Assembly: GCF_902506505.1 (NCBI RefSeq) | Contig: NZ_LR733406.1 | Coordinates: 4,191,775-4,255,774 of the forward strand | From: Pseudomonas sp. 8AS | GTDB taxonomy: Bacteria > Pseudomonadota > Gammaproteobacteria > Pseudomonadales > Pseudomonadaceae | Reading direction: 5' to 3' | DNA length: 64,000 nucleotides | In this document: piece after piece, positions 25,476-35,723 of the stretch | How positions within the stretch are numbered: the first letter of the stretch is position 1 | Layout of the letters: the number at the start of each line of letters is the position of its first letter | Position numbers and translations under genes: made by a program | Notes under the pieces: model-generated | What the model saw: the letters and a program-made list of their open reading frames with translations, nothing else | What the model was told of the DNA's origin: nothing | Databases searched by the model: none

Positions 25476-27868
25476 GCTACGACCTCTTCATCCAATGCCA
25501 CATGCACCACCAGTGTGGTGCCCTCCCCCGGCACGCTGTCCAGCGTCAGGCGGCCGCCGAGCATCAGCACCCGCTCGCGCATGCCGACCAGGCCAAAGGA
25601 TTGTGCGCGCTGGGCGCCCGGGTCGAAACCCCGACCATCGTCACTGACCCGCAGGCACAGCTCACCGCCCTGCACTTCCAGGCCGATTTCCACCGTGTGC
25701 GCCTGGGCATGGCGCAGCACGTTGGTCAGCGCCTCCTGCAGCACGCGGAACAGGCCGATAGCCTTGGCGTCGGACAGCGCCGGCAACTGCTGCTCGGGCA
25801 CCTGCACCAGGCAGGGGATGCCGCTGCGCGCCTCGAAGCGGCGCGCCTGCCACTCAATGGCCGAGGCGATACCGGCATCCAGGATCGGCGGGCGCAGGGC
25901 GGTGGCCACGTCGCGCACCAGCTGGAACAGGTTGGCAATCAGCTTCTTCATGCTCTCCAGGCGCTCGCGCAGGCCGGCATCCAGTTCGCCGTAGGCCAGC
26001 TCGCACATCGAGGTTTCCAGCTTGAGCACGGTGAGCACCTGGCCCAGCTCGTCGTGCACCTCGCGGGCGATGCGCGCCTTCTCTTCCTCGCGCACGCTCT
26101 CCAGGTGCGCCGACAGATCGCGCAACTGGGCGCGCGACTCGGCCAGCTGCAGCTCGATCTGCTTGTTCTCGCTGATGTCCCAGACCATGCCGTCCCACAC
26201 CACATGCTCGCCCTCCAGGCGGCGCGCACGGGCCTTGATATCGGCCCAGCGCACCCGGCCGTCGCGGGTGAGGATGCGCCCCTGCCACTGCCAGTCGCCG
26301 GCTGCCGCGATGGCGGCATCCTGGGTGGCGTGATAGCGCGCGCGGTCGTCCGGGTGGACCAGGCTGCGGATACCGAAGTCGGCCGCCTTGATCTGCGCCG
26401 GCGGGTAGCCGACCAGCTGCTCGCTACCCTCGCTGATATAGGCAAAGTCCAGCGGCGCGCCGGGCAGCGGGCGCTCCAGGCGGAACACCAGGCCCGGCAC
26501 GTTACTGGCGATGCCCTTCAGGCGCGCCTCGCTCTCCTCCAGGGCGGCCCGGGCACGACGGCGCTCGGTGACATCGGTGAGGTACACCACCAGGTACTCG
26601 GCCTCGCGAAAGCGCAGGAAGCTCAGCGACACATCCGCCGGCATCAGGCTGCCATCGGCGCGTACGCAGTTGCTCTCGAAGCTCAGCGCCGCCTCGTCGC
26701 GCGAGCGCACCCGGCGCCACAGGTTGAGCCAGCGGTCCATGCTCAGACTCGGCTCGATCAGCTCCAGCGGCTGCTCGACCAGCTCCTCGCTGCGGTAGCC
26801 GAGCATCTGTGCCGCGGCGCGGTTGGCATAGCGCACGCGGCTGTCCCAGTTGACCCAGAGGATGCCCACCGTGCTGTGGTCGCTGGAGAACTGGGTCAGG
26901 CGCAGCGCTTCCTCCGCCGCCTCGCGCCGGGCCAGCACCTGGCGCGCCTCCAGCAAGTGCTGTTCCAGGCGCGAGCGCTGGCGGCGCACCACCGCCAGCA
27001 GGGCCAGGCTGATCAGCAGCAAGGTGGCGCACAGCAGGCTGAGGTTGCGCCAGAAGCGCGGCGAGTCCTTGATGCCGGGCTTCTGCGCGGTCAGCCAGCG
27101 CCCCTGCAGCTGCTCCAGGGTCTGCGCCGGCAGGGCGCGCAGGGCCTCATCGATGATCCCTGCCAGCTGCGGCCAGTCGCGCCGGGTGCCGATGCGCAGC
27201 AGCTGCGGCAGGCCGACATCGCCGACCACCTGCAGCGCGGCGAACTCGCTTTCCTGGCTCAGGCGGCTGAGCTGCGCCTGGTCGATCACGGCGAAGCGCG
27301 CCTGCTGCTCGAGCACCGCCTGCAGGGCCTGGCGGTCGGACGGGCGGGCCAGCAGGTTGAGATTGAAATAATTGCTGCGCAGGTAGTCGACCACCATGCT
27401 GGGCGTGCGCGCGGCGATCGCATCGCTGGCGCCGAGCTGCTCCAGCTCGACCGCTACGGTGCCCAGGCGTTCGCCCACCAGCAGGTGCGGGATGCGCAGG
27501 TAGGGATCGGAATACAGCCACTGGCGCAGGCCGGCGGGAGTCTGGCTGAGGCCGGGGGCGAGGTCGATCTTGCCGGCGCGCAGGGCGTCTTCGAGGGCCT
27601 GCTGATCGGGGTAGCTGCGCCAGCTGAACTCCACCGGCAGGCTCTTGGCCAGCGCCTCGACCAGTTCGACATTGAGCCCGGTCAGCTGCTGCTGGCGCCG
27701 CTGGAATTCGGCATAGGGCGCCTGCAGCACCACGCCGACGCGCAGGCGCGGGTGCTCGGCCAGCCAGGCCCGCTGGTCGTCGTCCAGCGGCAACGGGGTA
27801 GTGACCGGAACGGCCCACAGCAGAGTCGGCAACAGCAACAACCACAACCCGCCAAGCACTCGCCTCAT
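25472..27868 (-). CDS. agtS: hybrid-input sensor histidine kinase with periplasmic SBP domain and PAS domains
   Basis: 798-aa membrane kinase. Signal/anchor residues 1-20; a periplasmic solute-binding (SBP_bac_3) domain about 28-255 (QRAWLAEHPRLRVGVV); a transmembrane helix near 285-305 (LSLLCATLLLISLALLAVV); two PAS domains to about 580; then a HisKA_3 dimerisation domain with EVHDELGQVLTVLK and a HATPase with SDDGRGFDPG and GLVGMRERV. It pairs with the overlapping response regulator. Start chosen at MRRVLGGLW because it gives a signal peptide; a longer frame upstream lacks one. The likely ligand is a short-chain omega-amino acid, inferred from the agt cluster. Confidence 0.82.
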   Translation of the reverse strand: MRRVLGGLWLLLLPTLLWAVPVTTPLPLDDDQRAWLAEHPRLRVGVVLQAPYAEFQRRQQQLTGLNVELVEALAKSLPVEFSWRSYPDQQALEDALRAGKIDLAPGLSQTPAGLRQWLYSDPYLRIPHLLVGERLGTVAVELEQLGASDAIAARTPSMVVDYLRSNYFNLNLLARPSDRQALQAVLEQQARFAVIDQAQLSRLSQESEFAALQVVGDVGLPQLLRIGTRRDWPQLAGIIDEALRALPAQTLEQLQGRWLTAQKPGIKDSPRFWRNLSLLCATLLLISLALLAVVRRQRSRLEQHLLEARQVLARREAAEEALRLTQFSSDHSTVGILWVNWDSRVRYANRAAAQMLGYRSEELVEQPLELIEPSLSMDRWLNLWRRVRSRDEAALSFESNCVRADGSLMPADVSLSFLRFREAEYLVVYLTDVTERRRARAALEESEARLKGIASNVPGLVFRLERPLPGAPLDFAYISEGSEQLVGYPPAQIKAADFGIRSLVHPDDRARYHATQDAAIAAAGDWQWQGRILTRDGRVRWADIKARARRLEGEHVVWDGMVWDISENKQIELQLAESRAQLRDLSAHLESVREEEKARIAREVHDELGQVLTVLKLETSMCELAYGELDAGLRERLESMKKLIANLFQLVRDVATALRPPILDAGIASAIEWQARRFEARSGIPCLVQVPEQQLPALSDAKAIGLFRVLQEALTNVLRHAQAHTVEIGLEVQGGELCLRVSDDGRGFDPGAQRAQSFGLVGMRERVLMLGGRLTLDSVPGEGTTLVVHVALDEEVVA

Positions 27869-28004
27869 GCGCCCATCACCACCCGCCTCGAATCGTCGAT
27901 CGCCATACCTTACTCCTGCCGTGCCCCCGCCAGGCAAGCGGCACCTGACAAATCGCGGGGCAACGCTTAGGCTGCGGGGACCCTCCGCCATTCAGAACCC
28001 TGAG

Positions 28005-29012
28005 ATGCCCAACGCCCTGCGCCCGACACTTATCGCCCTATCCCTCGGCCTGAGCCTGACGCTGGCCCACACCGCGCCTGCCGAGGAAAGTCCGCCGGCA
28101 ACCCCCGCCAGCAGCGCCGCCCCCGCGGCCGACGGCACGGCCGCGGATAGCGCCGCAGGCGAACGGCCGCCCCTGGCCGAGCGCAGCGTCGAAGCGCAAA
28201 GCGCCCTGCAACGCCAGTTGCCCGCCGCCGAACAGCAGCAGCTGCAAGCAGACGACGAGACCTTTCTGGCCCTGTGGAAACCGGCCAACGTGGCCGAGGC
28301 CAGCGGCGTGGTGATTCTGGTTCCGGCCAGCGGCGAAAGCGCGGACTGGCCGCAGGCCGTCGGCCCGCTGCGCAACAAGCTGCCGGATGCCGGCTGGAGC
28401 AGCCTGAGCCTGACCCTGCCGGATCTGCCGGATCTGCCGCAACTGCCCGCACCCATGACGAGCGTGAGCGTGACCGCACCCGACGCTGCCGCAGCGAGCA
28501 CCCCGGCCGAGCCGAGCGGCGCCGCGGCCGCTGCACTCGCCGCCGATGGCGCGGAGCAAACCCCGGCGGTGCCGGCCGTCGATCCGTCCGTGCGGATCTT
28601 CGCCCGCATCCAGGCCGCCATCGCCTTCGCCGAACAGCAACAGGCGCCGGCCATCGTCCTGCTCGGCCACGGTGACGGCGCCTACTGGGCCGCCCGCTTC
28701 CTCGCCGAACGGAAGCCGCCCCAGGTCAGGCACCTGCTCAGCGCGGCCGCCGTGCAGCCGAGCGGTCTGACCCCGACGCTGGACGAACTGCTGCCCGGCC
28801 TGCTGCTGCCGACCGGCGACTTCTATTACAAGGACCAGGCCAGCGACCGCAGCGCCGCCACGCGCCGCCTGCATGCCAGCAAGCGTCTCAAGCACGAGGC
28901 CTACAGCCAGATCGCCCTCAAGGCCCTGCCGGGCAACCCGAATGCCGAGCAGGAGCAGCTGTACCGGCGCATTCGCGGCTGGCTGGACAAGAGCCTGCCG
29001 GCGCAGAAATAG
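28005..29012 (+). CDS. DUF3530 family exported protein
   Basis: 335-aa protein with a signal peptide (LIALSLGLSLTLAHTAPAEE). It is rich in Ala, Pro and Glu in residues 25-60 and again around 165-190. The rest has an alpha/beta-hydrolase-like layout, with VVILVPASGESADWP, PAIVLLGHGDGAYWAARFL (in place of the usual GxSxG) and LLLPTGDFYYKDQ. I cannot assign an activity. It is divergent from the sensor kinase gene, as in P. aeruginosa. Confidence 0.8.
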   Translation: MPNALRPTLIALSLGLSLTLAHTAPAEESPPATPASSAAPAADGTAADSAAGERPPLAERSVEAQSALQRQLPAAEQQQLQADDETFLALWKPANVAEASGVVILVPASGESADWPQAVGPLRNKLPDAGWSSLSLTLPDLPDLPQLPAPMTSVSVTAPDAAAASTPAEPSGAAAAALAADGAEQTPAVPAVDPSVRIFARIQAAIAFAEQQQAPAIVLLGHGDGAYWAARFLAERKPPQVRHLLSAAAVQPSGLTPTLDELLPGLLLPTGDFYYKDQASDRSAATRRLHASKRLKHEAYSQIALKALPGNPNAEQEQLYRRIRGWLDKSLPAQK

Positions 29013-29091
29013 CCCAGCGCCGACGGCGCGAGGTTTAGAGCTCTACTCGCGAGCGACGCGCGTGTCCTCTGGCAGGTGCGCTTACAGCCGC

Positions 29092-29856
29092 TTAGCGAAA
29101 GCCATGCCGCGAGCGAATCAGCTCATAGGCCTGGTGCAGCGCGCCGGTGCGCTCGGTGGCGGCGCGAATCTGCGCCGGCGTCGCCCCGGCTCCGGCCAGT
29201 TTGTCCGGGTGGTGCTGGCTGAGCAGCTTGCGGTAGGCACGCTTGATCGCCGCCGCCTCGCTGTCGCGGCGCACCCCGAGCAGGCGCAGGGCCGCCTGGT
29301 AATCGGCGGACGGCACTTCGGCCTGGCGCCGGGCGGGCTCGTACTCGTCGGCCAGGGCATTCAGCTCTTCCAGGGCCCAGCCCAGGCAACGCCCCCACTG
29401 CTGGATCAGCTCGTACTCGCGCGCGCTGACCCGGCCATCGGCCCAGGCCATGCGCCAGCACCCGCGCAGCACCAGGTCGGCCCGCTCCGGGCGGCCGCGC
29501 AGGGCCTGCAGCGGCAGGGCAAAATCGTCGCCGGCCAGCTTGCCGCGGTTGAACGCCTCCATCGCCCGGCGCCGCGCCGCCTCGTTCAGGCCCAGGCGCT
29601 GCATCTCCTGACGGGCCTGCTGGATATGCAGCTGCAACACGCGCCCGCCGCTCTTGGCCAGGCGGCCGAGAAGCATGAACAGCAACTCGTCGTCATCCAC
29701 CGTCGCCCCGCCGAACAGGGCGCGCAGCGCGGCCCAGGAGGTCAGCTGGAGGCGCCGGTCGACCACCTGGCCGAGCACGCCACCGAGCAGCGCCCCGGGA
29801 ATGCTCGCCAGCGCCCAGCCGGCCAGGGCGCCGAGCACGGTTATCGGCCAGAGCAC
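29092..29856 (-). CDS. djlA: DjlA-like membrane-anchored J-domain protein
   Basis: 254-aa DnaK co-chaperone candidate with an N-terminal transmembrane segment (ITVLGALAGWALASIPGALLGGVLG), a central TerB-like helical domain (about 45-160), and a C-terminal J-domain carrying HPD in LLSQHHPDKLAGAG. This architecture is that of DjlA. Start GTG at 29856, 1 bp from the end of murU. The J-domain is complete to its last helix. Confidence 0.8.
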   Translation of the reverse strand: MLWPITVLGALAGWALASIPGALLGGVLGQVVDRRLQLTSWAALRALFGGATVDDDELLFMLLGRLAKSGGRVLQLHIQQARQEMQRLGLNEAARRRAMEAFNRGKLAGDDFALPLQALRGRPERADLVLRGCWRMAWADGRVSAREYELIQQWGRCLGWALEELNALADEYEPARRQAEVPSADYQAALRLLGVRRDSEAAAIKRAYRKLLSQHHPDKLAGAGATPAQIRAATERTGALHQAYELIRSRHGFR

Positions 29857-29857
29857 G

Positions 29858-30529
29858 TCAGGACCTCGCCGCCAGCAACTGCTCGACCTCGGCCAGGCGT
29901 TCGTGGGTGCCGACATCCACCCAGCGCCCGCGGTAGTGCTCGCCGCTCACCAGGCCGTCGGCCATGGCCCGGCGCAGCAGCGGTGCCAGCTTGAACGCGC
30001 CGGCCTGGCAGCCGGCGAACAGCTGCGGATGCAGCACGGCCACGCCACTGTAGGTCAGGCTCGCCTGCCCGGGCCGGAGTTCGCCGACCCGCCCGTCCTG
30101 CAGGCAGAAGTCGCCGCCCGGGTGATGGGCCGGATTGTCCACCAGCAGCAGATGCGCCAGGCCCGCCAGCGGCCGGCGCAGGGCGGCGAAATCGCAGTCG
30201 GTCCAGATATCGCCGTTGACCACCAGAAACGGCTGCTCGCCCAGCAACGGCAGGGCGCGGAAAATCCCGCCGCCGGTCTCCAGCGGCTCGCCCTCGGCGG
30301 AATAGTCGATGCGCACGCCGAAGCGCGCACCATCGCCCAGGTAGTCCTCGATCTGCTGACCGAGCCAGGCATGGTTGATCACCAGCTCGCGGAAACCGGC
30401 CGTGGCCAGGGCGCGCACATGGAACTCGATCAGCGGCACGCCGCCGGCACGCACCAGCGGTTTGGGGGTATGCAGGGTCAGCGGGCGCAGGCGCTCGCCC
30501 TTGCCCGCCGCCAGAATCATCGCCTTCAT
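29858..30529 (-). CDS. murU: N-acetylmuramate-1-phosphate uridylyltransferase
   Basis: Sugar nucleotidyltransferase of 223 aa that makes UDP-MurNAc in the fosfomycin-bypassing recycling route of pseudomonads. Signature LAAGKGERLRPLT at residues 6-18 and GDIWTDCDF. It overlaps amgK by 4 bp, and these two consecutive steps of the same pathway are encoded together. anmK elsewhere in the window supplies a related step. Confidence 0.92.
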   Translation of the reverse strand: MKAMILAAGKGERLRPLTLHTPKPLVRAGGVPLIEFHVRALATAGFRELVINHAWLGQQIEDYLGDGARFGVRIDYSAEGEPLETGGGIFRALPLLGEQPFLVVNGDIWTDCDFAALRRPLAGLAHLLLVDNPAHHPGGDFCLQDGRVGELRPGQASLTYSGVAVLHPQLFAGCQAGAFKLAPLLRRAMADGLVSGEHYRGRWVDVGTHERLAEVEQLLAARS

Positions 30530-31551
30530 GCCGGTTGCAGCTCCTGGTGCGGCAGGCTGGCGAGCAGCTCGCCGAGTGCCGCCAGTTCCGGCCGGCGGGC
30601 CAGCACGGCCTCTATATAGGCGAAGAAGCGCGGCACGTCGGCCAGGTACTTGGGCTTGCCGTCGCGGTGGCAGATGCGCGCGAAGATGCCGATCACCTTG
30701 AGATGGCGCTGCACCCCCATCAGGTCGCTGGCCCGGTGGAACGCCGCGAAGTCCGCCGGCAGCTCGATCCCGGCCTCGCCCGCCAGCTGCCAGTAGCGCT
30801 GCAACCAGCCCAGCACGCGCGCTTCCGGCCAGCTGAGGAAGGCATCCTTGAACAGGCTGGTGACGTCGTAGCTGACCGGCCCATGCACCGCATCCTGGAA
30901 GTCCAGCACGCCGGGGTTGGGCGCACTCAGCATCAGGTTGCGCGGCATGTAGTCGCGGTGCACCAGCACCCGCGGCTGCGCCAGGGCACTGTCGACCAGC
31001 AGGTCGCAGACCTGCCGCCAGAGCGCCTGCTGCCCGGTATCCAGTTCGACGCCCAGGTGGCACTGCAGGTACCAGTCGGGGAACAGCTGCAGCTCGCGGC
31101 GCAGCAGGGCGTCGTCATAGGCCGGCAGCTGGCCGTCGACCGGCAGCTTCTGTATAGCCACCAGCGCCTGCAGGGCCTGCTCGAACAGGGCATCGGCATT
31201 GTCCGCGGTTAGCACTTCCAGCCAAGTCTGCCGGCCCAGGTCGTCGAGCAGGAGGAAGCCACGCTCGACATCGGCAGCGAGAATCCGCGGCACGTGCACG
31301 CCGGCAGCGGCGAGCATGCCGGCCACCTTGACGAAGGGCCGGCAGTCTTCCTGGGGCGGCGGCGCGTCCATGACGATCAGCGTGCGCCCAGCCCCCTGCC
31401 AGCGGAAATAGCGGCGAAAACTGGCATCGCTGCTGGCCGCAGTCAGCTCGGCAGCGGGCACCGCACCCCAGCCTTCGGCGGCGAACAACGCGGGCAAACA
31501 CTGCTCCAGCCAGCCCTGCAGAAGCGGGAGGCGTACATCTTGATCAGGCAT
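30526..31551 (-). CDS. amgK: N-acetylmuramate/N-acetylglucosamine kinase
   Basis: Anomeric sugar kinase (341 aa) that phosphorylates MurNAc at C1, feeding MurU. Aminoglycoside-phosphotransferase fold: catalytic loop VHRDYMPRNLML and DFQDAVHGP. It is immediately upstream of murU with a 4-bp overlap and divergent from lptD. Confidence 0.92.
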   Translation of the reverse strand: MPDQDVRLPLLQGWLEQCLPALFAAEGWGAVPAAELTAASSDASFRRYFRWQGAGRTLIVMDAPPPQEDCRPFVKVAGMLAAAGVHVPRILAADVERGFLLLDDLGRQTWLEVLTADNADALFEQALQALVAIQKLPVDGQLPAYDDALLRRELQLFPDWYLQCHLGVELDTGQQALWRQVCDLLVDSALAQPRVLVHRDYMPRNLMLSAPNPGVLDFQDAVHGPVSYDVTSLFKDAFLSWPEARVLGWLQRYWQLAGEAGIELPADFAAFHRASDLMGVQRHLKVIGIFARICHRDGKPKYLADVPRFFAYIEAVLARRPELAALGELLASLPHQELQPA

Positions 31552-31678
31552 TACAAGGGTCTCCGACGGCGCTAGCCGTTGTGCGGGTCATGCTTTATTA
31601 TCCAGCATCTTTTTTCGCCCATCGAGAGGCGTGCGGCCCCCGCGGGTCGAAGGCGCGCAGGAAGCCCGGACTAACAAG

Positions 31679-34450
31679 ATGGCAGTAAAACTCCCCGTGT
31701 TCCGTAAAAAATTCCCATTGCTGGTCACCGGCAGCCTACTGGCCCTTCAGCCCGTAGCCACGCCTTTTGCTGTCGCCGCCGAGCAGTTCGACTGCCAGGC
31801 CTCCGCCACCGGCGGCTGGGCCTGTTCCCCGAAGACCGCGGACGCCGCCCAGCTGCCGCGCCCGCAGCATAGCGCGACGGCGGTCAGTGCGGTTGCCGGC
31901 AACGGCGCTGCCCAGTCGGCCGACGGCCAGGCCGCCAACGCAACCGTACTGGTGACCGAAAGCCAGGGCAAAGGCCTGAGCAGCCGCAGCGCCGACTACA
32001 GCCACCTCGACTGGGTGCCGCGCGACAAGCTGACCGCCGCCCAGCTGGCCGAAGTCGGCCCGTACTGCGCCGGTTCCTATGTCGAGCCGCTGCGCCCGGG
32101 CATGAGCGACGACACGCCGATGGACGAAGCGCCGATGTTCGTCTCGGCCAAGGCCTCGCGCTACGCTCAGGAAACTCAGACCGCTACCCTCGCCGGTGAC
32201 GTCGTGCTGCGCCAGTCCGGCATGCAGATCGAGGCCGACGAGGCCAAGCTGCACCAGACCGAAAACCGCGGAGAACTGATCGGCAACGTCAAGCTGCGCG
32301 ACCAGGGCACCCTGGTGGTGGGCGACCGCGCCGAGATCCAGCTGGACAACGGCGAGGCCAAGATCGAGAACGCCGAATACGTCCTGCACAAGGGCCACGT
32401 GCGCGGCAGCGCGCTGTACGCCAAGCGCGAAGACAGCGCGATCATCCGCCTCAAGGATGGTACCTATACCCGCTGCGAACCGGGCAGCAACGCCTGGAAC
32501 CTCAAGGGCAACAACGTCAAGCTGAACCCGGCCACCGGCTTCGGCACCGCGACCAACGTGACCCTGCGGGTAAAAGACATTCCGGTGTTCTATACCCCCT
32601 ACATCTATTTCCCGATCGACGATCGCCGCCAGTCCGGCTTCCTCGCCCCGAGCATCGGCTCGTCGAGCGACACCGGCTTCCTCCTGGCCACCCCGTACTA
32701 CTTCAACCTGGCGCCGAACTACGACGCCACCCTGTACCCCACCTACATGAGCAACCGCGGCCTGCTGATGGAAGGCGAGTTCCGCTACCTGACCAAGGGC
32801 AGCGAAGGCCAGGTCGGCGGGGCCTGGCTGGACGACGCGGAAGACGAGCGCGAGCTGCAGTCCGAATACGAAGACCAGCGCTGGATGTACAACTGGCAGC
32901 ACAAGGGCGGCCTCGACTCGCGCCTGCTGGCCGAAGTCGACTACACCGACATCAGCGACCCCTACTACTTCCAGGACCTGGACAGCGACCTGGAAGTCAG
33001 CAGCACCACCTTCGTCAACCAGCGCGGCGCGCTCACCTATCGTGGCGACAACTTCACCGCCGGCCTCAACGCCCACGCCTACGAGCTGGCCACGGTCACC
33101 GACATCACCCCCTACGACCGTCTGCCGCAGATCACCTTCAATGGTGCCCTGCCGTTCCAGCCGGGCGGGCTGAACTTCGCCTACCAGACCGAGTTCGTGC
33201 GCTTCGACCGCGACCTGCGCAGCGGCAACTTCAGCGACGAAGACGGCAACCTGGAACCCTGGTACGACACCCGGATCAAGGGCCTGGCCCGCGCCAATGG
33301 CGACCGCATCCACCTGGAGCCGGGCGTCAGCCTGCCGCTGAACTGGAGCTGGGGCTACGTCAAGCCGACCATCAAGTACCTGCATACCGACTACGATCTG
33401 GACCTGGACCAGCAGGGCAAGAACACCCTGCTCGCCGAACAGGATTACAGCAGCAGCCAGGACCGCGGCGTCGGCCTGTTCAATCTGGATAGCGGCCTGT
33501 ACTTCGACCGCAACACCTCGCTGTTCGGCACCAACTACCGGCAGACCCTCGAACCGCGCCTGTACTACCTGTACGTGCCGGAAGAAGACCAGACCGACAT
33601 CCCGGTGTTCGACACCGGCGAGAACACCTTCAACTACGCTTCGCTGTTCCGCGAGAATCGCTTCTCCGGCAAGGACCGCATCGGCGACGAGAACAAGCTG
33701 TCGCTGGGCGTGACCAACCGCTGGATCGAGTCGAACGGCTTCGAGCGGCAGCGTTTCAGCATCGGCCAGGCCATCTACTTCGCCGACCGTGAAGTGCAGC
33801 TGCCCGGCATCGACTACCGCACCCGCGACGATGCCCAGGCCAATGTCTCGCCCTATGCGCTGGAATACCTGTACCGCTTCAACCGCGACTGGCGCCTGTC
33901 GTCCGATTTCAACTGGGATCCGGACAGCAGCAGCACCCGTTCCGGCAGCGCGATGTTCCACTACCAGCCGGAAGAAGACCCGAACAAGGTGGTCAACGTC
34001 GGTTATCGCTACCGCAACGACACCGTGCGCTACGACCAGTCCACCGGTGACTGGGTGGTGGGCGGCGGCGACTTCGGTACGCCTGGCCAGCCGGGCTACA
34101 TCAAGGACTACTACAAGATCGAGCAGCATGACTTCTCGGTGATCTGGCCGATCGTGCCGCAGTGGAGCGCCATCGCCCGCTGGCAGTACGACTACAACCA
34201 GACCCGCACCCTCGAGGCCTTCGGCGGCTTCGAGTACGACAGTTGCTGCTGGAAACTGCGCCTGATCAACCGTTACTGGGTCGACTACGACGAATACAGT
34301 CTGAACCCGGACCAGAACGACCAGGCCGACCGCGGTATCTTCCTGCAGATCGTCCTCAAAGGGCTCGGCGGCGTGGTGGGTAACAAGGCGGAAAGTTTCC
34401 TCGACCAAGGCATCCAAGGTTATCGTGAACGTGAAGACCAAGCTTTCTGA
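31679..34450 (+). CDS. lptD: LPS assembly outer-membrane protein LptD
   Basis: Outer-membrane translocon that inserts lipopolysaccharide into the outer leaflet with LptE. It is 923 aa with a signal peptide (residues about 10-33), an N-terminal periplasmic LptA-like domain (QIEADEAKLHQTENRGELIG) and a large C-terminal beta-barrel. Conserved cysteines needed for disulfide rearrangement are visible near the N-terminus and as DSCCWKLRL near the C-terminus. It overlaps the start of surA by 26 bp. Start chosen at MAVKLPVFRKK. Confidence 0.95.
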   Translation: MAVKLPVFRKKFPLLVTGSLLALQPVATPFAVAAEQFDCQASATGGWACSPKTADAAQLPRPQHSATAVSAVAGNGAAQSADGQAANATVLVTESQGKGLSSRSADYSHLDWVPRDKLTAAQLAEVGPYCAGSYVEPLRPGMSDDTPMDEAPMFVSAKASRYAQETQTATLAGDVVLRQSGMQIEADEAKLHQTENRGELIGNVKLRDQGTLVVGDRAEIQLDNGEAKIENAEYVLHKGHVRGSALYAKREDSAIIRLKDGTYTRCEPGSNAWNLKGNNVKLNPATGFGTATNVTLRVKDIPVFYTPYIYFPIDDRRQSGFLAPSIGSSSDTGFLLATPYYFNLAPNYDATLYPTYMSNRGLLMEGEFRYLTKGSEGQVGGAWLDDAEDERELQSEYEDQRWMYNWQHKGGLDSRLLAEVDYTDISDPYYFQDLDSDLEVSSTTFVNQRGALTYRGDNFTAGLNAHAYELATVTDITPYDRLPQITFNGALPFQPGGLNFAYQTEFVRFDRDLRSGNFSDEDGNLEPWYDTRIKGLARANGDRIHLEPGVSLPLNWSWGYVKPTIKYLHTDYDLDLDQQGKNTLLAEQDYSSSQDRGVGLFNLDSGLYFDRNTSLFGTNYRQTLEPRLYYLYVPEEDQTDIPVFDTGENTFNYASLFRENRFSGKDRIGDENKLSLGVTNRWIESNGFERQRFSIGQAIYFADREVQLPGIDYRTRDDAQANVSPYALEYLYRFNRDWRLSSDFNWDPDSSSTRSGSAMFHYQPEEDPNKVVNVGYRYRNDTVRYDQSTGDWVVGGGDFGTPGQPGYIKDYYKIEQHDFSVIWPIVPQWSAIARWQYDYNQTRTLEAFGGFEYDSCCWKLRLINRYWVDYDEYSLNPDQNDQADRGIFLQIVLKGLGGVVGNKAESFLDQGIQGYREREDQAF

Positions 34451-35723
34451 TTGCCTGCGCCCGCTGCTGTTGGGCGCAGTATTCCTCGGCACTGCAGCAC
34501 AGGCCGAAGTTCAGTCCCTCAACCGCGTGATCGCCATTGTCGATAACGATGTGATCATGCAGAGCCAGCTGGACGCCCGCACCCGCGAGGTCCAGCAGAC
34601 CATCGCCAAGCGCGGCGCCCAGGTGCCGCCGGCCGACGTGCTCAGCCAGCAGGTGCTCGAACGCCTGATCGTCGAGAACCTGCAGCTGCAGATCGGCGAG
34701 CGTTCCGGCATCCGCATCACCGACGAAGAGCTGAACCAGGCGATGACCAGCATTGCCCAGCGCAATCGCCTGACCCTGGAACAGTTCGGCGCCGCCCTGG
34801 CGCGTGACGGCCTGACCCTCAAGGATGCCCGCGAACAGATTCGCCGCGAGATGGTCATCAGCCGCGTGCGCCAGCGCCGCGTGGCCGAGCGCATCCAGGT
34901 CACCGACCAGGAAGTGCAGAACTTCCTCGCCTCCGACATGGGCAAGATGCAGCTCTCCGAAGAGTTCCGCCTGGCCAATATCCTCATCCCGCTCCCCGAA
35001 GGCGCGTCCCCGGAAGCCATCCAGGCCGCCGCGCGCAAGGTCAGCGGCCTGTATGACCAGCTGCGCAGCGGCGGCGATTTCGCCCAGCTGGCCATCGCCA
35101 ACTCGGCCAGCGAGAACGCCCTGGAAGGCGGCGAGATCGGCTGGCGCAAGGCCGCCCAGCTGCCACCGCCGCTGGATGGCGTGATCGGCGCCCTGGCACC
35201 CGGCGAGATCACCGAGCCGATTCGCACCCCCAACGGCTTCATGATCATCAAGCTGCTGGAAAAACGCGGCGGCGACAGCATCGTGCGCGATGAGGTGCAC
35301 GTGCGCCACATCCTGATCAAGCCCAGCGAGATCCGCAGCGAAGGCGAGACCAAGCGTCTGACCGAGCGCCTGTACGAGCGCATCGTCGCCGGCGAAGACT
35401 TCGCCGAACTGGCGAAGAGCTACTCCGAAGACCCGGGCTCGGCCCTCAATGGCGGCGATCTCAACTGGATCGACCCCAACAGCCTGGTGCCCGAGTTCCG
35501 CGAAGTGATGGCCAAGACCCCCAGCGGCGAACTGTCCAAGCCGTTCAAGAGTCCCTACGGCTGGCACGTGCTGGAAGTCATCGGCCGCCGCGCCACCGAC
35601 AGCAGCGAACAGGTCCGCGAGCAGCAGGCGATGAACGTGCTGCGTAACCGCAAGTACGACGAGGAACTGCAGGCCTGGCTGCGCCAGATCCGCGACGAGG
35701 CCTACGTCGAGATCAAGCTCTAA
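34425..35723 (+). CDS. surA: periplasmic chaperone and peptidyl-prolyl isomerase SurA
   Basis: Folds and escorts outer-membrane proteins, LptD among its clients. It is 432 aa with a signal peptide (LLLGAVFLGTAAQA), an N-terminal chaperone domain and two parvulin domains (LANILIPLP... and EVHVRHILIKPSE...). Start GTG 34425, with AAGG 5 bp upstream; GTG at 34431 is an alternative. It overlaps lptD by 26 bp, so the genes are coupled. The stop codon abuts repeat copy B. Confidence 0.95.
   Translation: MNVKTKLSDCLRPLLLGAVFLGTAAQAEVQSLNRVIAIVDNDVIMQSQLDARTREVQQTIAKRGAQVPPADVLSQQVLERLIVENLQLQIGERSGIRITDEELNQAMTSIAQRNRLTLEQFGAALARDGLTLKDAREQIRREMVISRVRQRRVAERIQVTDQEVQNFLASDMGKMQLSEEFRLANILIPLPEGASPEAIQAAARKVSGLYDQLRSGGDFAQLAIANSASENALEGGEIGWRKAAQLPPPLDGVIGALAPGEITEPIRTPNGFMIIKLLEKRGGDSIVRDEVHVRHILIKPSEIRSEGETKRLTERLYERIVAGEDFAELAKSYSEDPGSALNGGDLNWIDPNSLVPEFREVMAKTPSGELSKPFKSPYGWHVLEVIGRRATDSSEQVREQQAMNVLRNRKYDEELQAWLRQIRDEAYVEIKL

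Noticed and set aside
25502..27970. Long plus-strand open frame opposite the sensor kinase
   Set aside because: Shadow of a verified kinase gene with SBP, PAS and kinase motifs; the frame is rich in His, Gln, Arg and Ala with no domains.
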